Source: Rhizobium sp. WSM4643 (lineage in GTDB: Bacteria > Pseudomonadota > Alphaproteobacteria > Rhizobiales > Rhizobiaceae). From it: DNA of 64,000 nt. A model generated the notes under the pieces. It was not told where the DNA came from. It ran no database searches and saw only the letters and a list, made by a program, of their open reading frames with translations. The DNA is taken from positions 1,736,001-1,800,000 of the forward strand of contig NZ_CP104040.1 in assembly GCF_025152745.1 (NCBI RefSeq), written 5' to 3'. The translations under genes and the position numbers were made by a program. Positions 57,840-64,000 of the stretch are shown here, piece by piece (the stretch's first letter is position 1; the number at the start of each line of letters is the position of its first letter).

Positions 57840-58034
57840 GGAAAGGCCGCTCGCGACTCATCGAAGTTCGGCGGCCTTGCCTGTTTCAAGGGGAGGGCAT
57901 CAGGCTCTCCGCCCGATAAGTTTCGTTATGACGCGTCTTCATCACGCTGTCATACACACAGGTACATTTCGTGCCTCAATCCGGTGCCGAGCCGCGCTTT
58001 GCGGTCCACCGTATGAACCGACAAGAGGAAGCTA

Positions 58035-58961
58035 ATGAGCGAGATTACGGCTGCAATGGTGAAGGAACTGCGCGAAAAGACCGGCGCAGGCATGATGGAC
58101 TGCAAGAAGGCTCTTGCTGAAACCGGTGGCGACATGGAAGCGGCGATCGATTGGCTGCGCGCCAAGGGCATCGCCAAGGCCGACAAGAAGTCCGGCCGCA
58201 CCGCTGCCGAAGGCCTCATCGGCGTTGCGAGCCAGGGCACCAAGGCCGTCGTCGTCGAAGTCAATTCCGAAACCGACTTCGTTGCCCGTAACGATGCCTT
58301 CCAGGAACTCGTCCGCGGCATCGCCAAGGTCGCTGTCTCGACCGACGGCACTGTCGAGGCTGTTGCCGCTGCGGCCTACCCGGCATCCGGCAAGTCGGTT
58401 TCCGACACGATCAAGGACGCGATCGCAACGATCGGCGAGAACATGAACCTGCGTCGTTCAACCGCTCTCTCCGTCGAGGACGGCGTCGTCGCCACCTATA
58501 TCCACAATGCTGTTTCCGACGGCCTCGGCAAGCTCGGCGTTCTGGTTGCGCTGAAGTCGACCGGCGACAAGGAAGCCCTGAACGCCATCGGCCGTCAGGT
58601 CGCCATGCACATCGCCGCGACCGCGCCGCTGGCGATCCGCCCGGAAGAAGTCGATGCCGCCGTCGCCGAGCGCGAGCGCAACGTCTTCATCGAGCAGTCG
58701 CGCGCTTCCGGCAAGCCTGACAACATCATCGAAAAGATGGTCGAAGGCCGCATGCGCAAGTTCTTCGAGGAAGTCGCCCTTCTCTCGCAGGCTTTCGTCA
58801 TCAATCCGGATCTGACCGTCGCCGCTGCCATCAAGGAAGCTGAAAAGGCCGTCGGCGCGCCGATCGAGGTTGCCGGCATGGCCCGTCTGCTCCTCGGCGA
58901 AGGCGTCGAGAAGGAAGAAACCGACTTCGCAGCCGAAGTCGCTGCTGCCGTCAAGGGTTGA
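58035..58961 (+). CDS. tsf: Elongation factor Ts
   Basis: The 308-residue exchange factor for EF-Tu has the N-terminal UBA-like domain ([24 protein letters not shown]), TDFVARN, and the core domains with [12 protein letters not shown] and a [26 protein letters not shown] segment. Length and features are normal. AGGAAGCT before the ATG. Confidence 0.98.
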   Translation: MSEITAAMVKELREKTGAGMMDCKKALAETGGDMEAAIDWLRAKGIAKADKKSGRTAAEGLIGVASQGTKAVVVEVNSETDFVARNDAFQELVRGIAKVAVSTDGTVEAVAAAAYPASGKSVSDTIKDAIATIGENMNLRRSTALSVEDGVVATYIHNAVSDGLGKLGVLVALKSTGDKEALNAIGRQVAMHIAATAPLAIRPEEVDAAVAERERNVFIEQSRASGKPDNIIEKMVEGRMRKFFEEVALLSQAFVINPDLTVAAAIKEAEKAVGAPIEVAGMARLLLGEGVEKEETDFAAEVAAAVKG

Positions 58962-58983
58962 TCTTCCAGCCATATTTGGGAAA

Positions 58984-59023
58984 ACACGAAGGGCATCGCG
59001 TGACAACGCGGTGCCCTTCGTGT
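58984..59023. terminator. Strong hairpin between tsf and pyrH
   Basis: ACACGAAGGGC-AT-CGCG pairs with CGCG-GT-GCCCTTCGTGT around a six-base loop. There is no U-tract; it may act as partial terminator or mRNA stabiliser in this cluster. Confidence 0.6.
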
Positions 59024-59057
59024 ATCGGGCATTCACGGCAATTTACGAGGAGCCAAG

Positions 59058-59780
59058 ATGTCTTTAGAGCCTGTCTATAAACGTGTTCTACTCAAGGCTT
59101 CCGGCGAAGCGCTGATGGGTGGCCAGGGTTTCGGGATCGATGTGACGGTGGCGGACCGCATTGCATCCGACATCGCCGAGGCAAGGCATATGGGCGTGGA
59201 AGTCGGCGTTGTCGTCGGTGGCGGCAATATCTTCCGCGGTGTCGCGGTAGCGTCCAAGGGCGGCGACCGGGTCACCGGCGACCATATGGGCATGCTCGGC
59301 ACCATCATCAACGCGCTGGCGCTGGCGACGTCGTTGCGCAAGCTGAACATCGATACGGTGGTGCTCTCGGCCATCTCCATGCCGGAGATTTGTGAAAGTT
59401 TCTCGCAGCGCGCGACCCTCTACCATCTGTCGATGGGACGCGTGGTGATCTTTGCCGGCGGCACCGGCAATCCCTTCTTCACCACCGATTCCGCTGCGGC
59501 ACTGCGCGCCGCCGAAATGGGTGCGGAAGCGATCTTCAAGGGCACGCAGGTCGACGGCATCTACACCGCCGACCCCAAAAAATATCCCGATGCGACCCGC
59601 CTCGACCGGCTGACGCACCAGGAAGTGCTGGACAGAGGGCTGGCGGTGATGGACGTTGCCGCCGTGGCGCTCGCCAGAGAAAATTCCATTCCGATCATCG
59701 TCTTTTCGATCCACGAAAAAGGCGGTTTTGCTGAAATCTTGACGGGCGGTGGCCTCAAGACCATCGTCTCCGACAACTGA
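59058..59780 (+). CDS. pyrH: UMP kinase
   Basis: The 240-residue amino-acid-kinase-fold enzyme phosphorylates UMP. It has VLLKASGEALMG, VGVVVGGGNIFRG, GDHMGMLGTIINALAL, and GTGNPFFTTDSAAALRA, all standard. AGGAGC lies 12 bases before the ATG. Confidence 0.98.
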   Translation: MSLEPVYKRVLLKASGEALMGGQGFGIDVTVADRIASDIAEARHMGVEVGVVVGGGNIFRGVAVASKGGDRVTGDHMGMLGTIINALALATSLRKLNIDTVVLSAISMPEICESFSQRATLYHLSMGRVVIFAGGTGNPFFTTDSAAALRAAEMGAEAIFKGTQVDGIYTADPKKYPDATRLDRLTHQEVLDRGLAVMDVAAVALARENSIPIIVFSIHEKGGFAEILTGGGLKTIVSDN

Positions 59781-59786
59781 TATAAG

Positions 59787-59810
59787 CTGCGCCGCGGTTT
59801 CGGCGCAGCC
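59787..59810. terminator. Hairpin after pyrH
   Basis: A perfect nine-base-pair stem GCTGCGCCG/CGGCGCAGC with a six-base loop, seven bases after the pyrH stop. No U-tract follows. Confidence 0.5.
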
Positions 59811-59816
59811 CTCGCT

Positions 59817-59928
59817 AGAACATGATGATTTTAGGCCCGATGGGCCTAAATCTGAATCATGTTCTACATTAGATAGTTAAAGCATGATGTCGCCCGAAAA
59901 CCGCTGACACTTTTCGGCATCATGCTCT
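59817..59928. repeat. Two-part palindromic repeat in the pyrH-frr spacer (family C)
   Basis: The first hairpin is AGAACATGAT ... ATCATGTTCT with inner TTTAGGCCC/GGGCCTAAA; the second is AGCATGATG ... CATCATGCT with inner CGAAAA/TTTTCG. Such mosaic palindromes occur in many Rhizobiaceae intergenic regions. The frr start is 17 bases after it. Confidence 0.8.
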
Positions 59929-59944
59929 GGACGGGAGCATCGAC

Positions 59945-60505
59945 ATGAGTGAAGGTATAGATATCAAGGAACTGAAGCGCCGCATGGATGGCGCGATTTC
60001 CGCATTCAAGGGCGACATCGCATCGCTGCGCACCGGCCGTGCTTCGGCCAACATCCTCGACCCGGTCACGGTCGAGGCCTATGGTTCGCGCATGCCGCTG
60101 AACCAGGTCGCCAACATCACCGTGCCTGAGCCGCGCATGCTGTCGGTCTCCGTCTGGGACAAGTCGATGGTCAGCGCCGTCGAGCGCGGCATCCGCGAAT
60201 CCAATCTCGGCCTCAACCCGATCATCGACGGCCAGAACCTGCGCATTCCGCTGCCGGAACTGAACGAGGAGCGCCGCAAGTCGCTCGTCAAGGTGGCGCA
60301 CGACTATGCCGAAAAGAGCAAGGTGGCGATTCGCCATGTCCGCCGCGACGGCATGGACGGCCTCAAGAAGGCCGAAAAGGACGGCGTCATCGGCCAGGAC
60401 GAGAGCCGGGCGCAGTCGGAACGTGTACAGAAGATGACGGACGAGACGATTTCCGAAGTCGACCGCTTGCTTGGCGAGAAGGAAAAGGAAATCATGCAGG
60501 TCTAG
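59945..60505 (+). CDS. frr: Ribosome recycling factor
   Basis: The 186-residue factor frees ribosomes after termination. Typical parts are [38 protein letters not shown], and [19 protein letters not shown]. The long helices are normal. It starts 17 bases after a repeat; a GGGAG lies five bases upstream. Confidence 0.98.
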   Translation: MSEGIDIKELKRRMDGAISAFKGDIASLRTGRASANILDPVTVEAYGSRMPLNQVANITVPEPRMLSVSVWDKSMVSAVERGIRESNLGLNPIIDGQNLRIPLPELNEERRKSLVKVAHDYAEKSKVAIRHVRRDGMDGLKKAEKDGVIGQDESRAQSERVQKMTDETISEVDRLLGEKEKEIMQV

Positions 60506-60542
60506 TGGATCTGTGCCTTTGCCTGGAAAGACCGGACGGGAA

Positions 60543-61286
60543 ATGTCGGAATCTGTATTTGTAACTGTGCCAGAGCATGTTGCCATCATCATGGACGGCA
60601 ATGGCCGTTGGGCCAAGCAGCGTGGTCTGCCGCGCACGATGGGCCATCGCAAGGGTGTGGAGGCGGTACGCGAGACAGTACGCGCCGCTGGCGCCGTCGG
60701 GATAAAATATCTGACCCTCTTTGCCTTCTCCTCGGAGAACTGGCGTCGGCCCGAAGCCGAGGTCTCCGATCTGCTCGGTCTCCTCAAGGCTTTCATCCGC
60801 CGCGACCTCGCCGAGCTCCATCGCCAGAACGTGCGGATCAAGGTGATCGGCGACCGCCACAGCCTGCGCAGCGACATTCTCGGCCTGCTGCTCGAAGCCG
60901 AGGAAACGACTAAGGACAACACGGCGCTGACGCTGGTCATCGCCTTCAATTATGGTTCTCGCGACGAGATCGCCCGCGCCGCAGTGAGCCTTGCCAGGGA
61001 TGTCGAGGCTGGCCGCTTGAGGGCGCAGGACATCACCCCGGCGCTGATCAACGCCCGTCTTGATACAGCAGGTATCCCCGATCCGGATCTCATCATCCGC
61101 ACCAGCGGCGAGGAGCGGCTTTCCAACTTCCTCCTCTGGCAGGCGGCCTATTCGGAATTCATCTTCCTTCCGGAATACTGGCCGGATTTCACCGCCGAGA
61201 TCTTCCGTTCGGCGCTCGAGACATTCGCCTCTCGCGACCGGCGCTTCGGCGGCCTCTCGTCGCAGGCAGCCGCGGTCGGCACCTGA
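60543..61286 (+). CDS. uppS: Undecaprenyl diphosphate synthase
   Basis: The 247-residue cis-prenyltransferase makes the lipid carrier for cell-wall synthesis. The catalytic Asp is in [36 protein letters not shown] and [21 protein letters not shown] follow. The ATG at 60543 is taken; a GTG at 60511 is also in frame. The stop and the cdsA start overlap (TGATG). Confidence 0.97.
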   Translation: MSESVFVTVPEHVAIIMDGNGRWAKQRGLPRTMGHRKGVEAVRETVRAAGAVGIKYLTLFAFSSENWRRPEAEVSDLLGLLKAFIRRDLAELHRQNVRIKVIGDRHSLRSDILGLLLEAEETTKDNTALTLVIAFNYGSRDEIARAAVSLARDVEAGRLRAQDITPALINARLDTAGIPDPDLIIRTSGEERLSNFLLWQAAYSEFIFLPEYWPDFTAEIFRSALETFASRDRRFGGLSSQAAAVGT

Positions 61287-62116
61287 TGCAGAGGGAATTG
61301 AAGCTCCGCATTGTTTCAGGGCTGATTCTTGCGGTCATCGTTCTCGCCGCCACCTGGTATGGCGGGCTTGCCTTCCGCATCCTGGCAGTCGTCATTGGCC
61401 TGCTGATCTACTATGAATGGTCGAAGATCACAGGTATCGCCCGCGATTGGGTTGCCAATGCCGTCGGCTGGATCGGCGAGGCGGCGATAGCCTTCCTCGT
61501 GCTTGTCGGCAATTTCGAATTCGCCGCCGGCATGCTGGCCGGCGTCACCGCCGTCGGCATCGCCCTGATCATCTTGCAGGGCACGAGCCGCTGGTTTCCG
61601 ACTGGCCTGTTTTATTCCGGCGCTACCGGCCTGGCGCTTGCCGCGATCAGAAGCGATGACCGGCCCGGCCTTTACGCCATGCTCTTCGTCTTTGCCGTCG
61701 TCTGGGCAACCGATATCCTTGCCTATTTCGTCGGCAGGGCGCTCGGCGGACCGAAGCTTGCCCCTTCGATCTCGCCTGGAAAGACCTGGTCTGGCGCAAT
61801 CGGCGGTGCCGCCTCGGCAGTCGCCGCCGGCGTCGTTCTCGTCCATTTTCTCCTTCCGGGCGCTGAAATCATCGCCGCCTTCGTGGCGCTCGTGCTGTCG
61901 GTTTGCAGCCAGTCCGGCGATCTTTTCGAATCGTTCATCAAGCGGAAATTCGGCGTCAAGGATTCCAGCCGTCTCATTCCGGGCCATGGCGGCGTCATGG
62001 ACCGTGTCGACGGACTGATTTTTGCCTGTTTTTCGGCGTTCTTGCTTGGAGGGCTTTTTTCCCTGATAAAGGGGACCGGAATGACGTCGCTCGGCGCGGC
62101 ATTGTTCGGACTCTGA
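61286..62116 (+). CDS. cdsA: Phosphatidate cytidylyltransferase
   Basis: The 276-residue inner-membrane enzyme makes CDP-diacylglycerol. It has seven or eight membrane segments and the C-terminal signature SQSGDLFESFIKRKFGVKD followed by PGHGGVMDRVD. Start overlaps uppS, so they are translated together. Confidence 0.97.
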   Translation: MQRELKLRIVSGLILAVIVLAATWYGGLAFRILAVVIGLLIYYEWSKITGIARDWVANAVGWIGEAAIAFLVLVGNFEFAAGMLAGVTAVGIALIILQGTSRWFPTGLFYSGATGLALAAIRSDDRPGLYAMLFVFAVVWATDILAYFVGRALGGPKLAPSISPGKTWSGAIGGAASAVAAGVVLVHFLLPGAEIIAAFVALVLSVCSQSGDLFESFIKRKFGVKDSSRLIPGHGGVMDRVDGLIFACFSAFLLGGLFSLIKGTGMTSLGAALFGL

Positions 62117-62140
62117 CAACGCGTCTGACGGAAGGCACCC

Positions 62141-63274
62141 ATGGAAACCCTGAGCGGCATATACGCATTTTTGATGGGGAATATCGTCACCTTCATCCTC
62201 GTGCTGTCACTGCTCGTCTTCGTGCATGAGATGGGCCATTACCTTGTCGGGCGTTGGAGCGGCATTCGCATCCTTGCCTTTTCCGTCGGTTTCGGTCCGG
62301 AGATATTCGGCTTCACCGACCGCCATGGAACGCGCTGGAAGATCTCTGTGATCCCACTTGGCGGCTACGTCCGGTTCTTTGGCGACGAGGATGCCTCGAG
62401 CAAGCCCGACACCGACAAGATCGCCGCCATGTCCGAAGAGGACAGGGCGCGCTCCTTTGCCGGCGCCAAGCTATGGAAACGAGCTGTAACCGTCGCGGCT
62501 GGCCCGATTGCCAATTTTCTGCTGGCGATCGCCATCTTCACCATTCTTTTCTCAGTCTATGGCCGCATGATCGCCGATCCTGTCGTTGCCGAAGTCAAGC
62601 CTGATGGCGCTGCCGCCGCCGCCGGCATCCTTCCAGGCGATCTATTGGTCGCCATCGATGGCGGTAAGGTCGAGACCTTCGACGACGTGCGCCGCTATGT
62701 CAGCATCCGGCCGAGCCAGCAGATCGTCGTGACGATCGAGCGCGCCGGCCAGAAGCTCGACGTGCCGATGGTGCCGCAACGCACCGACACGACTGACCAG
62801 TTCGGTAACAAGGCTGAGGTCGGCCAGATCGGCATCGTCACCAACCAGCAGGCCGGCAATTTCCGCCTGCAGACCTATACGCCGCTCCAGGCGCTGCGTG
62901 AGTCTGTGCTCCAGACCCGGGATATCGTCACCGGCACCTTCAAATATATCGGTAACATCTTCAGCGGAACGATGCGCGCCGACCAATTGGGCGGGCCGAT
63001 CCGCGTCGCGCAAGCCTCGGGCCAGATGGCGTCGCTTGGGATAGGCGCAGTGTTGCAGCTTGCGGCGGTGCTTTCTGTTTCGATAGGATTGCTTAACCTG
63101 ATGCCGGTTCCGGTACTTGATGGCGGCCACTTGATGTTCTATGCGGTGGAAGCGGTGAGGGGAAAGCCGCTCGGCTCTTCGGCCCAGGAAATTGCATTTC
63201 GCATCGGCTTGGCGATGATCCTGACATTGATGGTTTTCACGACCTGGAACGACATTGGCTCGTTGAGAGGGTAA
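62141..63274 (+). CDS. rseP: Site-2 protease RseP
   Basis: The 377-residue inner-membrane zinc protease has HEMGH at residues 29-33 in the first membrane helix, one PDZ domain (about residues 135-210; AAAAGILPGDLLVAIDG), and the third ligand Asp in the NLMPVPVLDGGHL loop. It cleaves anti-sigma factors and signal-peptide remnants. It is part of the cluster before bamA. Confidence 0.97.
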   Translation: METLSGIYAFLMGNIVTFILVLSLLVFVHEMGHYLVGRWSGIRILAFSVGFGPEIFGFTDRHGTRWKISVIPLGGYVRFFGDEDASSKPDTDKIAAMSEEDRARSFAGAKLWKRAVTVAAGPIANFLLAIAIFTILFSVYGRMIADPVVAEVKPDGAAAAAGILPGDLLVAIDGGKVETFDDVRRYVSIRPSQQIVVTIERAGQKLDVPMVPQRTDTTDQFGNKAEVGQIGIVTNQQAGNFRLQTYTPLQALRESVLQTRDIVTGTFKYIGNIFSGTMRADQLGGPIRVAQASGQMASLGIGAVLQLAAVLSVSIGLLNLMPVPVLDGGHLMFYAVEAVRGKPLGSSAQEIAFRIGLAMILTLMVFTTWNDIGSLRG

Positions 63275-63471
63275 ACGCGCAAGCGGGGCCAATTACTATT
63301 TATTTACGATGTTTCAAGGCTGTAGTGGCGAATGGGTCACGCTTGCAAATGAAGTAAACAGAAATTAACGACCTGCCTTGCTTGTATGTCAAAAGCGGGT
63401 AAAACGACACACGTGACCGGAATCGGGTTCTCCCGGAACCGGGGACGAGGGAAACAAAGGTAATAGGTGAA

Positions 63472-64000
63472 ATGAAGGCTGGTTCAAAGTTTTTGAACGC
63501 AGTATCGGCGGTTGCGCTGTCTGCTAGTGTTGTTGCTTCGGGCGCAGGTGCTTTGACGTTCGTTTCCGCTACGGCCGCTGAGGCCGCGGTCATCCAGCGT
63601 ATCGATGTGCGCGGCGCAAGCCGTGTCGGCGCGGAAGCCGTCCGGTCGAACCTTACCATCGCTCCCGGCAAGAGTTTTTCCAACAGCGATATCGATGCCT
63701 CGGTCAAGCAGCTCTACGGGACGGGCTACTTCTCCGACGTCAAGATCTCGGTCTCCGGAAGCACGCTCGTCGTCAACGTCCAGGAAGCCCAGCTCGTCAA
63801 TCAGGTTGTCTTCAACGGCAACCGCAAGATCAAGGACGACAAGCTCGCGACCGTCGTCCAGACCCATGCTGCCGGCCCTTATAGCGACACCCAGATTCAG
63901 GCTGACATCCAGTCGATCAAGGACGCCTATGCCGCCACCGGCCGCAGCGAGGTCGAAGTTACGACGCAGGTGGTGCCGCTCGGCGAAGGCCGCGTTAACC
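63472..64000 (+). CDS. bamA: Outer membrane protein assembly factor BamA, N-terminal part (cut by window end)
   Basis: The first 176 codons are present. A signal peptide (about residues 1-35, ATAAEAA) is followed by POTRA 1 (VIQRIDVRGASRVGAEAVRSNL and YGTGYFSDVKISVSGSTLVVNV) and the start of POTRA 2 (NQVVFNGNRKIKDDKL). BamA inserts beta-barrel proteins in the outer membrane. The frame runs to the window end. The 197-base gap after rseP probably holds its own promoter. Confidence 0.97.
   Translation, partial: MKAGSKFLNAVSAVALSASVVASGAGALTFVSATAAEAAVIQRIDVRGASRVGAEAVRSNLTIAPGKSFSNSDIDASVKQLYGTGYFSDVKISVSGSTLVVNVQEAQLVNQVVFNGNRKIKDDKLATVVQTHAAGPYSDTQIQADIQSIKDAYAATGRSEVEVTTQVVPLGEGRVN

Overview
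The window is a stretch of high-GC alphaproteobacterial chromosome, most like the Rhizobium etli / R. leguminosarum group. Evidence for this is the general amino-acid permease aapJQMP, mitochondrial-type complex I accessory proteins, DUF1849/EipB, poly-hydroxybutyrate synthase plus a phasin, several rhizobial interspersed repeats, and the order rpsB-tsf-pyrH-frr-uppS-cdsA-rseP-bamA. This placement rests on recognised families and gene order, not on a database comparison.

Layout. 1-9.6 kb is core: a cut GNAT gene, a DUF1294 protein, gatB with two GNAT genes, an NDUFA12-like protein and a DUF2155 protein, then on the minus strand a DsbA-like protein, aroQ, accB-accC and aat, followed by an aminotransferase. 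9.6-10.5 kb is a scar holding an HlyD-type remnant and an AT-rich orphan gene. 10.5-23.5 kb is core again: a DUF2778 transpeptidase-like protein, phaC, a lipoprotein, alaC-type aminotransferase, hom, a small membrane protein, recJ, three tRNA-Glu genes, an M15-type peptidase lipoprotein, gloA, a double cold-shock protein and a DUF192 protein.

23.5-33.2 kb is the accessory part. A 1.44-kb element sits in the 3' end of tRNA-Pro(TGG) between 23-bp direct repeats and carries a HEPN-like protein divergent from a micro-ORF and a membrane protein, with no integrase. After an NDUFS4-like gene, tRNA-Arg(TCT) is followed by an istB relic, a large RTX / parallel beta-helix protein, a truncated IS256-family transposase joined to an IS6-family fragment, and small orphan genes.

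33-51 kb is mostly transport and metabolism: DUF3597, aapP-M-Q-J, metC, an FAD monooxygenase, an NDUFS6-like zinc-finger protein, an alpha/beta hydrolase, cysE, DUF3126, a phasin, clpS-clpA, a HIT protein, a FemAB-like acyltransferase, and ridA-type/GDPD genes. 51.4-56.8 kb carries eipB and a tightly overlapping four-gene operon (TelA, a lipoprotein with binding-protein and VWA domains, an XpaC-like protein, and a second binding-protein-like protein). The operon is preceded by a sequence resembling a PHO box and is the best candidate here for a poorly described system. 57-64 kb is the translation / envelope-biogenesis cluster, ending inside bamA.

Functional links within the window: aat, clpS and clpA form the N-degron pathway; phaC and the phasin serve PHB granules; three genes encode complex I accessory subunits (NDUFA12, NDUFS4 and NDUFS6 types); at least four families of dispersed or tandem repeats decorate the intergenic spaces.
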